A stretch of DNA of 64,000 bases from Pseudomonas fluorescens (GTDB lineage: Bacteria > Pseudomonadota > Gammaproteobacteria > Pseudomonadales > Pseudomonadaceae), in NCBI RefSeq assembly GCF_001648775.1, contig NZ_LVEJ01000005.1, positions 1 through 64,000 of the forward strand, read 5' to 3'. The notes below the pieces were generated by a model, which was not told the DNA's origin, ran no database searches, and was given only the letters and a program-made list of their open reading frames with translations. A program made the position numbers and the translations under genes. Positions 1 through 8,237 of the stretch are shown one piece after another (position 1 is the stretch's first letter; every line of letters starts with the position of its first letter).

Positions 1-2
1 GA

Positions 3-34
3 AACCCCAATTGCGAAAGCAATTGGGGTTTTGT
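3..34. terminator. Rho-independent terminator, probably bidirectional
   Basis: A perfect 12-bp inverted repeat (AACCCCAATTGC / GCAATTGGGGTT) closes a GAAA tetraloop and is followed by a T-run on the plus strand. It lies just beyond the stop codon of the minus-strand PepSY gene, so it can end that operon. It may also serve a plus-strand gene outside the window. Confidence 0.8.
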
Positions 35-60
35 CATTTCAGGACCTGAAAAACCAATGA

Positions 61-1239
61 TCAAACGGCTTTACGTGCCTTGCTGATACGTCGAGCCTGC
101 CATTTGCGCCACCAGATGTAGACGCCAGTCCCCGACAAACCCGCAATCAAAATACCTAACACTGCGATCATTACTTGTCCTGTAACCCCAATGATCCGTC
201 CTCCATGTATCGGTAACTGCAACCGATAAAACTGCTCTCCCAACGTCCCATGCCCGGCAATCTCCTGCCCTAACAAGCGCCCGTCCGTACCATGAAAAAA
301 CAACCAGGATTTGCCATGGGCTTCAGTGTCATGTTGTCCAAATCCAGCGCCGTAGAAGTTGTACTCAAAGCTGTAATACAACTCGCCGATCGCCGCTGTC
401 AGTCCTAACCTTTTCCCCTCCTGTAACGCCCTTTCGTACGCCTGTTGATAACTCAATTGAGTCACCCCCAACTGTGAAGGAGGCATTCGTCCTCGGGCCT
501 CATAGACGCTGGGTTCTATCGGTGAAAACAACGAAACCGCAGGCTTGAATACCTGACTCGGCAAGTTCATCGCCACGCTGCTCACAGCAATCGGCAGCAA
601 CAACAACCACAGCCACAATCCCCCAGCGCGATGCAGGTCGAAGTTGAGCCGATAAGCGTGCCCACCCTTGATCTTCCAGGCGGTCGACCACTTCTTCCAG
701 AACGGCTTGCCACGCGGCAACGTCAGCCAAAGCGCAACGAAACAATCGATCACCCAGGCAACGGCAACCAAGCCCATCAATAACAATCCCCAGTTTCCCG
801 GCAACGTCAGGTTGTAGTGAAACTCAAGAATGAACGGGACAAAATTCTCCCGCTGAAAACAACACTCACCCCAATACCGCTGGCCCTTTTGCTCAGCACT
901 CACCGGGTCCAGATAGAACACCTGATTACGTTCATCGAACGGCGTCCCGGTTGCCGGATCATTACGCGGCACCATCGCCAGCAACGCCGTATGCCCCGCC
1001 TCATGCGGATACTCCATGTACCAGACCTGCAACTTCGGATGAGCACTTTGCATGGCATCCACCAAATCGCCGGGAGGCAGTCGCTCACCCACGGCAGACG
1101 TCGCATAAAACTCCGGGTTCAACCATTCATCCAGTTCATGATTGAACGCAAGAATGCTCCCGGTAAGTCCTGCGAGCAGCAAAAACACTGCTGTGGCCAG
1201 ACCGATATAACGGTGCAACAACACCAAAAACGCACGCAT
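61..1239 (-). CDS. PepSY-associated TM (PiuB-like) inner-membrane protein
   Basis: This 392-residue protein begins with a transmembrane helix right after the start (residues about 5-30, LHRYIGLATAVFLLLAGLTG) and has further hydrophobic segments near residues 150-175, 205-225 and 355-380. That is the layout of the PepSY_TM/PiuB 'iron-regulated membrane protein' family. The HRYIGL and D-L-HRAGG motifs (HR near each of the first and third membrane segments) are typical of the family, whose members are thought to act as inner-membrane ferric-siderophore reductases; that activity is not shown here. It is the last gene of the fecI-fecR-receptor set on the same strand, 76 bp after the receptor and beyond a hairpin that may lower its expression. 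The start ATG has a GGGGAAA ribosome-binding site. The family call is solid; the reductase role is inferred. Confidence 0.85.
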   Translation of the reverse strand: MRAFLVLLHRYIGLATAVFLLLAGLTGSILAFNHELDEWLNPEFYATSAVGERLPPGDLVDAMQSAHPKLQVWYMEYPHEAGHTALLAMVPRNDPATGTPFDERNQVFYLDPVSAEQKGQRYWGECCFQRENFVPFILEFHYNLTLPGNWGLLLMGLVAVAWVIDCFVALWLTLPRGKPFWKKWSTAWKIKGGHAYRLNFDLHRAGGLWLWLLLLPIAVSSVAMNLPSQVFKPAVSLFSPIEPSVYEARGRMPPSQLGVTQLSYQQAYERALQEGKRLGLTAAIGELYYSFEYNFYGAGFGQHDTEAHGKSWLFFHGTDGRLLGQEIAGHGTLGEQFYRLQLPIHGGRIIGVTGQVMIAVLGILIAGLSGTGVYIWWRKWQARRISKARKAV

Positions 1240-1262
1240 GAGAATTTCCCCACAGAAACGAC

Positions 1263-1298
1263 AAAGCCAGCCCCCGAAACATCAGGAGCTGGCTTTTT
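1263..1298 (-). terminator. Hairpin between the TonB receptor and the PepSY gene
   Basis: The arms AAAGCCAGC and GCTGGCTTT flank a 15-17 nt loop between the receptor stop codon and the PepSY start. A short T-run follows on either strand. It could be a partial terminator or attenuator inside the minus-strand operon. Confidence 0.5.
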
Positions 1299-1315
1299 AT
1301 GCACAGGACAAAGGC

Positions 1316-3820
1316 TTAGAACTGGTAGCTGACGGTCGCCGCGACGTTGCGCTCTTCGCCCATGTAGCAGAAGTTCAGACTGGCGCAGGAAGCCACGTAG
1401 GACTCATTGGTCAAGTTGTTCGCATTCAGACGCACATCGACGCCCTTCAAGCCGACCTTGCCCAAGTCATAACCAATCGAGGCATCAAACAAAGTGTAGG
1501 AAGGCACCTTCATGGTGTTCTCCGCATCGGCCCAGCTGTAACCGACATATCGCACACCGCCGCCCAGGCGCAGGCCGTCGAGCGCTGCGCTGTCGAACTT
1601 GTAGTCTGCCCACAACGACGCCATATGACGCGGCGCCTGTGTGGGTGAGTTGCCTTTGTTCTCGATCACGTCGGTCGGTGTGCTCAACGTACTGACCATC
1701 GACTTCGAGTATTCAATGTCGGTGAAGGTGTAGCTGCCGAGAACTTTGAGGTTGTCGGTCAATTGCATATGCGCTTCCAGTTCCAGGCCCTGGGAGCGCA
1801 CAGCACCTACCGCGCGATAGAAGTTTTCCTGCGGCAGTTTGGTTGCCAGATTCTCCTGATCGATGCGGAACAGCGACGCGGTGAACAAATTGTCAGTGCC
1901 TGGCGGCTGATACTTCAGACCGACTTCCCACTGTGTGCCGTCGGTAGGTGCCAAAGGATTGCCGGCGCTGTCAGCATAGGAGTTCGGGTTAAACGACTCG
2001 GAGTAGCTGATGTATGGCGCCAGACCGTTATCGAACAGGTACAACGCGCCGGCGCGACCAGTGAGTTTGGTGCGTCGATCATTGATCTCTGTGCCAAGCG
2101 GGCGCCCGGCTTCAGCGATGCGGTTTTCGTCCGACGTCTCGACCCAGTCCTGACGCAGGCCCAGCGAGAAACGCCACTTGTCCATCTCGATCAGGTCTTG
2201 CAGGTAAACCCCGGTCTGCTCCAGACGGCGCAGGTAACTGGTTTCGCCATACATGTCGATCGCCGAGTTACCGTACACCGGGTTGAACGCATTGATCGGT
2301 GCTAGACCGCCACTGGTCCAGTCGACCACGGTTTTGCGCCGCTGATAGTCAGCGCCCATCAGCACCGTGTGTTTGCTTGCGCCGGTGAAAAATTCAGCCT
2401 GAAGCATGTTGTCGACGATAAACGCATGCAGGCGCTCATCACCGCCGGTGTAGTAGCGGTTCAGCTCGTTACTGGTCGGCGAGGTCCAGCCATACGCGTA
2501 GACCTGATCCATGTTCACTTTGGAATCGAGGTAACGGAAGTTCTGGCGTGCGGTGAAGACATCGTTGAAGCGATGTTCGAATTGATAACCGAACGACTGC
2601 TGATCACGCGAGTAGCCATCGACGCCCGGCTCGCCTTCGAAGAAGTGCGGCGAGATGCGGTTACCGTTGCGCTGATGAATTGTGCCGTCGGCCGGTACGC
2701 CGCCATGGTAACCACCGTCCGGATCGTGTTGCAGATAAGCCTGCAACGTCAGCGACGTGTCTTCACTGAAGTCGATGCTCAGGGTCGGAGCGAGGGCGAA
2801 GCGCTTTTCCTTGTTGTGGTCGAACTGCGTGTCGGACTGATCGGTTAAACCGATCAGACGGTAGGCGATCCGCTTGTCGTCATCGACCGGCCCGCTGAAG
2901 TCAAAACCAACCCCGCGCTGGCCCTGAGTGCCCACCGTCGCCTGTACTTGATGATAAGCCTCATACAGCGGTTTCTTGCTGGTCAGCGCCACCAGGCCAC
3001 CCGGCGAACTGCGGCCATACAGCACCGACGACGGCCCCTTGAGAATGTCCACGCGCTCAAGGAAATACGGATCGACCTGCATGGTGCTGTAAGTGCCGCT
3101 GTCACCCATCGACTTGAGGCCATCGAGGTAGATGTTATCCACCGAGCCATCGTTGAAACCGCGCATCGCCACATAGTCGTAACGATGGGTGGCGCCATAG
3201 GGGTTGGTCAGCACGCCCGGGGTGTAGCGCATCGCCTGTGAGACAGTTTGCGAGCCCTGGTCGTCCATTTGCTCGCGAGTGACCACAGACACGCTTTGCG
3301 AAGTTTCCAGCAGCGCAGTACTGGTCTTGGTGGCGATCTGGCTGTGGGTGGCGTTGTAGCCATCCATGCTGCCCAGCGCGTTACCGAGGGCGAAGCCTTT
3401 GATATCGGTGGTCGGCAAGGCCAGTGCTTCAGTTTCAGCGGACTGACGCAGGACGTAGCTGCTGCCGTCCTGACTGACCGCCTCCAGGCCGGAGCCACCG
3501 AGCAAATGGCTCAGCGCCTGATCAGTCGAATACTCACCTTGCACGCCCGGCGATTGCCGACCTTGAGTTTGCTGCGGGGTCATCGACAACGTGATGCCGG
3601 CCTGACGGGCAAACTGATTCAGGGCGTCACCGAGAGGACCCGCAGCCACGTTGTAGCGCTGGCTGAGTTCACTGCCAGCGGGAGTCGCCGCGATGCTCAA
3701 AGCAGGCATTACACCGACGCCCAATGCAGTCGAAAACAACGCTGCCCGAATGGCGTGGCGCAATATGCCCGATTCGGCAGTGAAATTCGGAGAGTTCTTA
3801 CAGGTGGCGCGGACAGTCAT
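1316..3820 (-). CDS. TonB-dependent siderophore receptor with N-terminal signalling domain
   Basis: This 834-residue outer-membrane receptor has a signal peptide (ending near ALSIA, residue 44). A secretin/TonB short N-terminal (STN) domain follows at about residues 52-125 (QRYNVAAGPLGDALNQFARQ), then a plug with the family motif DILKGPSSVLYGRSSPGG, then a 22-strand-type barrel ending in the aromatic residue F. The STN domain marks a transducing receptor that signals ligand occupancy to the FecR-like protein encoded just upstream. The C-terminus (SYVASC...CYMGEERNV) resembles the FhuA/FoxA/FiuA branch, so a hydroxamate siderophore is a plausible ligand, but this is inference. A longer reading to 3901 adds 27 residues of non-signal-like sequence, so the ATG at 3820 is preferred. 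It lies 88 bp after fecR. Confidence 0.9.
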   Translation of the reverse strand: MTVRATCKNSPNFTAESGILRHAIRAALFSTALGVGVMPALSIAATPAGSELSQRYNVAAGPLGDALNQFARQAGITLSMTPQQTQGRQSPGVQGEYSTDQALSHLLGGSGLEAVSQDGSSYVLRQSAETEALALPTTDIKGFALGNALGSMDGYNATHSQIATKTSTALLETSQSVSVVTREQMDDQGSQTVSQAMRYTPGVLTNPYGATHRYDYVAMRGFNDGSVDNIYLDGLKSMGDSGTYSTMQVDPYFLERVDILKGPSSVLYGRSSPGGLVALTSKKPLYEAYHQVQATVGTQGQRGVGFDFSGPVDDDKRIAYRLIGLTDQSDTQFDHNKEKRFALAPTLSIDFSEDTSLTLQAYLQHDPDGGYHGGVPADGTIHQRNGNRISPHFFEGEPGVDGYSRDQQSFGYQFEHRFNDVFTARQNFRYLDSKVNMDQVYAYGWTSPTSNELNRYYTGGDERLHAFIVDNMLQAEFFTGASKHTVLMGADYQRRKTVVDWTSGGLAPINAFNPVYGNSAIDMYGETSYLRRLEQTGVYLQDLIEMDKWRFSLGLRQDWVETSDENRIAEAGRPLGTEINDRRTKLTGRAGALYLFDNGLAPYISYSESFNPNSYADSAGNPLAPTDGTQWEVGLKYQPPGTDNLFTASLFRIDQENLATKLPQENFYRAVGAVRSQGLELEAHMQLTDNLKVLGSYTFTDIEYSKSMVSTLSTPTDVIENKGNSPTQAPRHMASLWADYKFDSAALDGLRLGGGVRYVGYSWADAENTMKVPSYTLFDASIGYDLGKVGLKGVDVRLNANNLTNESYVASCASLNFCYMGEERNVAATVSYQF

Positions 3821-3908
3821 TGTAGGTTTCCGTAGGAAGTCGCAAACGCTTGAGTTGAAGTGCTTACTGACTAAGCCGGACTGACTGCGAAAACCCGCCA
3901 AAATAATT

Positions 3909-4910
3909 TCAGACGACGCGCTCCAGCGTCACCCACCAGCGCGTGCGATAGCGCAATTGCACCGGTAGGGTCTGCGGCAGAATCGCCAGCAGCTTGTCAG
4001 TGTCCTCCAGACGGAATACGCCGGACAGTCGCAGATCCGCCACGTCTGACGCGCATTGCAGAAAACCCTGTCGATAACGCGCGACTTCGCTGAGAAAGTC
4101 GCCCAGACGCATATTACGTGTGACGATCAAACCGTCGACCCAGGCGCCGGCGTCCATATCCGCCGCCGGCGCGGGACGAATGCGTTGATGATCAATCAGG
4201 TAACTTTGCCCGGCGCGCGCCTCGATTGATGTGCCGCCGGCGTGAATCGCCACCAGGCCATGAGTGACGCTGAGCCGCGTGCAATCACCGTCCTGACGCA
4301 GGATGAACCGCGCATCCTGCGGCTGGTAAACACCGTGACGACTTTGCACACGCAGCGGTCGTTCGAAGGTTGCCCCCTCATCTGCGCCGCCACAGGTGAC
4401 GATGATCTCGCCGCGAGTCAGTTTGATCAGCCGCTGCTGCGCGGTGTAATCGAGATCCACCGCACTGGCGGTATTGAGTTCGATCCGTGTGCCATCCGGC
4501 AGCTGGAAACCGCGCCGCTCGCCGGTCGCCGTGGCGTAATCGGCACTCCATTGCTGCCACGCGGCGGTGTCTTTGGCCAGCCATGCGGCAGAGCCCATCA
4601 GCAGCGCGCCAGACAACAGCTTCAAGGCCTGTCGCCGACCCAGGCCCTGCGCGCTGTTTTCCAATGTATTGAACGCCACTTGTGCACCGGGCACCGCACG
4701 CAGGTTGTTGCTCAGTTCGGCTTGCAGCGACTGCACGCGTTGCCAGGCCAGTTCATGCTCGTGGTGTTCGGCGCGCCATTGTTCGCACTGGCGATTCAAC
4801 CGCGAATTGCCATGGTTATTGCGCAAGCGCAGCAGCCAATGAATGGCTTGTTTGACCACTTGTTGCTGTGGCTCGGCCCGGCGACCCAGTGCGATGTTAT
4901 CCACAGGCAT
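3909..4910 (-). CDS. FecR-family anti-sigma/sensor protein
   Basis: This 333-residue protein has an N-terminal DUF4880 segment (about residues 12-55, VVKQAIHWLLRLRNN...CEQWRAEHHEHELAW) that binds the ECF sigma factor. A single membrane region follows (about residues 90-110, LKLLSGALLMGSAAWLA), then the periplasmic FecR domain (about 130-230, GFQLPDGTRIELNTASA) and a C-terminal STN-like part. The chosen ATG overlaps the sigma-factor stop by one base (TGATG), which implies translational coupling. The longer reading to 5027 would run through the sigma gene. It should hold the sigma factor inactive or activate it according to the state of the downstream receptor. Confidence 0.9.
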   Translation of the reverse strand: MPVDNIALGRRAEPQQQVVKQAIHWLLRLRNNHGNSRLNRQCEQWRAEHHEHELAWQRVQSLQAELSNNLRAVPGAQVAFNTLENSAQGLGRRQALKLLSGALLMGSAAWLAKDTAAWQQWSADYATATGERRGFQLPDGTRIELNTASAVDLDYTAQQRLIKLTRGEIIVTCGGADEGATFERPLRVQSRHGVYQPQDARFILRQDGDCTRLSVTHGLVAIHAGGTSIEARAGQSYLIDHQRIRPAPAADMDAGAWVDGLIVTRNMRLGDFLSEVARYRQGFLQCASDVADLRLSGVFRLEDTDKLLAILPQTLPVQLRYRTRWWVTLERVV

Positions 4911-5410
4911 CAGCTTTCGTACCGCAGTACGTAACAGTGATACAACGCATCGGCGACATAACGTTCCACCGAACGCAACGAAAGCCCCATCTGCTCGGCA
5001 ATCTGTTTGTGGGTCAAACCTTCGCACTGCGCCAGCAGAAACGCCTGACGCACTTTCGGCTTCAGTCCTTCAAGCATCCGCGCAATGCTCTCCAGCAATT
5101 CGATCACCAGCGCCCGGGCTTCGGCACTCGGTGTTTCGGCTTCGGGCAAATGCGCGATGGTTTCGAGATAGGCGCGTTCGATTTCCTCACGGCGCCAATG
5201 GTCGATCACCAGCCCGCGCGCAATCGTGCGCAGGAAGGCGCGGGGTGCTTTAAGTTCGATTCGTTCAGTGCGCTGTAGCAGGCGCAGAAAAGTATCCTGC
5301 GCCAGGTCTGCCGCATCCGCCGCGTTGCCCAGCCGCGCGCGCAGCCAAGCGTTAAGCCAGCCGTGATGACTACTGTAAAGCGCCTGTACTGCGAATTCAG
5401 GTGAGGACAT
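4910..5410 (-). CDS. FecI-like ECF sigma-70 factor
   Basis: This protein of about 166 residues has sigma region 2 (ADLAQDTFLRLL, DxAQDTFLR motif; RAFLRTIARGLVIDHWRR) and region 4 (EGLTHKQIAEQMGLSLRSVERYVADAL). The spacing is that of FecI/PvdS/FiuI iron-starvation sigma factors. Genes order as sigma, FecR, receptor, the classic cell-surface signalling arrangement. The start is uncertain: ATG at 5410 is used, but GTG at 5425 is in frame five codons earlier, and neither has a clear Shine-Dalgarno. A Fur box lies 20 bp upstream, so transcription should rise when iron is scarce. Confidence 0.9.
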   Translation of the reverse strand: MSSPEFAVQALYSSHHGWLNAWLRARLGNAADAADLAQDTFLRLLQRTERIELKAPRAFLRTIARGLVIDHWRREEIERAYLETIAHLPEAETPSAEARALVIELLESIARMLEGLKPKVRQAFLLAQCEGLTHKQIAEQMGLSLRSVERYVADALYHCYVLRYES

Positions 5411-5429
5411 GAACGCGAACGTCACAAAT

Positions 5430-5448
5430 GATAATTAGTCGCATTGTC
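5430..5448 (-). promoter_or_regulatory. Fur box upstream of the ECF sigma gene
   Basis: Read on the minus strand, GACAATGCGACTAATTATC matches the 19-bp Fur consensus GATAATGATAATCATTATC at 14 of 19 positions. It lies directly before the sigma gene, the expected place for iron repression of a FecI-type operon. Confidence 0.75.
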
Positions 5449-5714
5449 ATCAAGGGTTACGAAATTTGCAACTGCCACTCGAACATTGCCCCTGAAAAAC
5501 CTCGCGGCGAATGCTCTGGCACGCCGTTCGGCGGGAATCCGGCAGAAATGCCATCCATTTCCTGCACAACCCTAAGATTTCTCCGACACGTGCCGACAGA
5601 CTGGTGAGACATGCGTGCACCAAAGTAGAGCGGCCAGAAGAACGCTGCCTGCGCTGTACATGGAATGTTGCATCCGGAACGCATCCCCACTTTTGGCATA
5701 AGAAGTCCCATGAA

Positions 5715-7595
5715 ATGAATCTCAAGTTCAGCCATAAAATCCTGTTGGCCGCCTCGGGCGTCGTGGTCCTGGCGTTCGCGCTGTTCACCCTCTACAACGA
5801 CTATCTGCAGCGAAACACCATTCGCCAGAACCTCCAGTCCTCTGTGCAGCAGGCCGGTGATCTGACCGCCAGCAGCGTGCAGAACTGGATGAGCGGGCGG
5901 ATTCTGGTGCTGGAAAACCTCGCGCAGAACGTCGCCCACCAGGGCAAGGACGCCGATTTCCCGGGCCTGGTCGATCAACCGGCCTTCACCTCGAACTTCC
6001 AGTTCACCTACGTTGGCCAGGCCAACGGTGTGTTCACTCAGCGCCCTGACGCGAAGATGCCGGACGGCTACGACCCGCGTCAGCGCCCTTGGTACAAGCA
6101 AGCCGTTGTGGCTGACAAAACCATGCTGACGCCGCCGTACATGGCCGCTGTTGGTGGCTTGGTGGTGACCATCGCCATGCCGGTGAAAAAGAACGGCGAA
6201 CTGCTCGGCGTGGTCGGTGGTGACCTGAGCCTGGAAACCCTGGTGAAGATCATCAACTCGGTGGATTTCGGTGGCCTCGGCCATGCGTTCCTGGTCAGCG
6301 CCGACGGTCAGGTGATCGTCAGCCCGGATAAAGATCAGGTCATGAAAAACCTGAAAGACATCTACCCGAACGCCAGCGTGCGCATCGAGAAGGGCAACCA
6401 GAACGTCGTGCTCAACGGCCAGGAACGCATTCTGTCGTTTACCCCTGTCAGCGATCTGCCAAATGCGCAGTGGTACATCGGTCTGTCGATCGATCGCGAC
6501 AAAGCCTACGCCGCACTCAGCCAATTCCGCACCTCGGCGCTGATCGCGATGTTCGTAGCGGTGGCCGCGATTGCACTGCTGCTGAGCCTGTTGATCAACG
6601 TCCTGATGCGTCCGCTGACCACCATGGGTCGCGCGATGAAAGACATCGCTCAAGGCGAAGGCGATCTGACCCGTCGTCTGGTGGTCGAGAGCAAAGACGA
6701 GTTCGGTGAATTGGGCAGCGCGTTCAACCAGTTCGTTGAGCGGATTCACGCGTCGATTTCCGAAGTGTCTTCCGCCACTCGTCACGTGCATGATTTGTCG
6801 CAACGGGTGATGGCGTCGTCCAACGCCTCGATCGTCGGTTCCGACGAGCAAAGTGCGCGCACCAACAGCGTCGCTGCAGCAATCAACGAATTGGGCGCCG
6901 CCACGCAGGAAATCGCTCGCAACGCCGCCGATGCTTCGCAGCACGCCAGTGGCGCCAGCGAGCAGGCTGATGACGGTCGTCAGGTGGTCGAGCAGACGAT
7001 TCAAGCGATGACCGAGTTGTCGCAGAAGATCAGCCTGTCGTGCACGCAAATCGAAACCCTCAATGCCAGCACCGACAACATCGGTCACATCCTCGATGTG
7101 ATCAAAGGCATTTCGCAACAAACCAACCTGCTGGCACTCAACGCCGCGATCGAAGCGGCGCGTGCCGGTGAAGCCGGGCGTGGTTTTGCGGTGGTGGCGG
7201 ACGAGGTGCGTAACCTTGCTCACCGCACCCAGGAGTCGGCGGAAGAGATCCACAAGATGATCACCTCATTGCAGGTCGGTTCGCGTGAAGCGGTGACCAC
7301 CATGAACGCCAGTCAGGCGTCCAGCGAACAGAGCGTTGAAGTGGCCAACCAGGCCGGTTTGCGTCTGGTCAGCGTGACCCAGCGCATCGGTGAAATCGAC
7401 GGCATGAACCAGTCGGTGGCAGCGGCCACTGAAGAGCAGACCGCCGTGGTGGAAACCCTCAACGTCGACGTTAACCAGATCAACCTGTTGAACCAGCAGA
7501 GCGTGGCCAACCTCAATGAAACGTTGAAGGATTGTGATGCGTTGTCGCAGCAGGCCAACCGTCTGAAGCAACTGGTCGACAGCTTCAAGATCTGA
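5715..7595 (+). CDS. Methyl-accepting chemotaxis protein with dCache sensor
   Basis: This 626-residue chemoreceptor has TM1 (about 8-27), a periplasmic dCache_1 domain (about 35-270), TM2 (about 275-297), a HAMP linker ([21 protein letters not shown]) and a cytoplasmic signalling hairpin whose tip reads [16 protein letters not shown]. There is no C-terminal pentapeptide for CheR tethering. The sensor contains Y119-x4-R124-x-W126-Y127 and D170, most of the amino-acid-binding dCache signature described for PctA-type receptors. However, the Y-x-D element reads Y142-M-A144, so the ligand may differ. The ATG at 5715 starts a typical short cytoplasmic tail before TM1; the longer ORF from 5511 adds non-receptor sequence. 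It is followed by a REP doublet and appears monocistronic. Confidence 0.93.
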   Translation: MNLKFSHKILLAASGVVVLAFALFTLYNDYLQRNTIRQNLQSSVQQAGDLTASSVQNWMSGRILVLENLAQNVAHQGKDADFPGLVDQPAFTSNFQFTYVGQANGVFTQRPDAKMPDGYDPRQRPWYKQAVVADKTMLTPPYMAAVGGLVVTIAMPVKKNGELLGVVGGDLSLETLVKIINSVDFGGLGHAFLVSADGQVIVSPDKDQVMKNLKDIYPNASVRIEKGNQNVVLNGQERILSFTPVSDLPNAQWYIGLSIDRDKAYAALSQFRTSALIAMFVAVAAIALLLSLLINVLMRPLTTMGRAMKDIAQGEGDLTRRLVVESKDEFGELGSAFNQFVERIHASISEVSSATRHVHDLSQRVMASSNASIVGSDEQSARTNSVAAAINELGAATQEIARNAADASQHASGASEQADDGRQVVEQTIQAMTELSQKISLSCTQIETLNASTDNIGHILDVIKGISQQTNLLALNAAIEAARAGEAGRGFAVVADEVRNLAHRTQESAEEIHKMITSLQVGSREAVTTMNASQASSEQSVEVANQAGLRLVSVTQRIGEIDGMNQSVAAATEEQTAVVETLNVDVNQINLLNQQSVANLNETLKDCDALSQQANRLKQLVDSFKI

Positions 7596-7625
7596 TTTTT
7601 CAGATTGCAGACCGCGTTATCGTTC

Positions 7626-7715
7626 TTCGCGAGCAGGCTCGCTCCCACAGGATTTTTGGTTGAACACAACATGTGTGAACACCCAATACCCTGTGGGAGC
7701 GAGCCTGCTCGCGAA
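7626..7715. repeat. REP doublet (REPIN-like)
   Basis: Two inverted copies of the pseudomonad REP core (TTCGCGAGCAGGCTCGCTCCCACA and its complement) are separated by about 40 bp, between the converging chemoreceptor and mgoD genes. The pair can form a long hairpin that may act as a transcript end. Confidence 0.9.
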
Positions 7716-7747
7716 AGCGGTGGTGCATTCACCGCAAAGCCGAAGCC

Positions 7748-8215
7748 TTAAACAAACAGCTTCAGCACATTCCCCATCGCATCATCGGCAAACCCCTGCA
7801 CAAAATCCTTGAACCCCGGCAACGCCTCTTCACCCCCCGAAGCCGGCTCGGCGATGATTGTCCACGTCGCCCGGGATTTACCGGCGCTCAGCGATTCCAC
7901 GTTCATCGCCGCCCACAGATTCGCCACCCCCAGCGTGTTGTAAATCGTCGTCCAGGTCATGCTCCGCGCGTGCTCGTCGCGGGAGTTGAGTTGCTCGACC
8001 ACCACGTTGCCATCCTTGAAGAACTTCTTGCGCAGCGAGGACACGCCCTCACCGGTCAATTCGATGTGCGACAGCGCCGGAATGAAGCGGTCGAAACCGC
8101 CGAAATGGCCGACCACCGCCCAGACCTGCGCGGCGTCCGCCGGTACCTCCACCGACGACACAACGTGGCAGCCATGCGGGTTTTTGATCAGGGTGTCCGG
8201 TTGCAAATTGCTCAT
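7748..8215 (-). CDS. mgoD: MgoD/PvfD: SRPBCC (polyketide cyclase-like) protein
   Basis: This 155-residue protein has the START/Bet v1-like SRPBCC pattern: an early VEVPADAAQVWAVVGHFGGF element and a C-terminal helix (GFKDFVQGFADDAMGNVLKLF). It is the last gene of the mgoB-mgoC-mgoA-mgoD set, 22 bp after mgoA and behind an AAGGAG ribosome-binding site. In P. syringae the fourth mgo gene is annotated as a polyketide cyclase/dehydrase-like protein; its exact step is not established. Name and role rest on operon order plus family. No membrane or signal segment is visible, so it should be cytoplasmic. Confidence 0.85.
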   Translation of the reverse strand: MSNLQPDTLIKNPHGCHVVSSVEVPADAAQVWAVVGHFGGFDRFIPALSHIELTGEGVSSLRKKFFKDGNVVVEQLNSRDEHARSMTWTTIYNTLGVANLWAAMNVESLSAGKSRATWTIIAEPASGGEEALPGFKDFVQGFADDAMGNVLKLFV

Positions 8216-8237
8216 GGTGTTGCTCCTTGTTGTTGGC

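Noticed and set aside
5508..5530. Possible sigma-54 promoter (TGGCAC) before the chemoreceptor
   Set aside because: The -12 GC element is missing at the required distance from the TGGCAC sequence.
5457..7253. A 598-codon minus-strand frame
   Set aside because: It lies fully antisense to the chemoreceptor, whose domains and motifs are clear. The antisense translation has no recognisable domain.
7626..7715. Inverted REP pairs as possible CRISPR or insertion-sequence ends
   Set aside because: They match the known pseudomonad REP core, occur in pairs at five places in the window and have no transposase gene between them.
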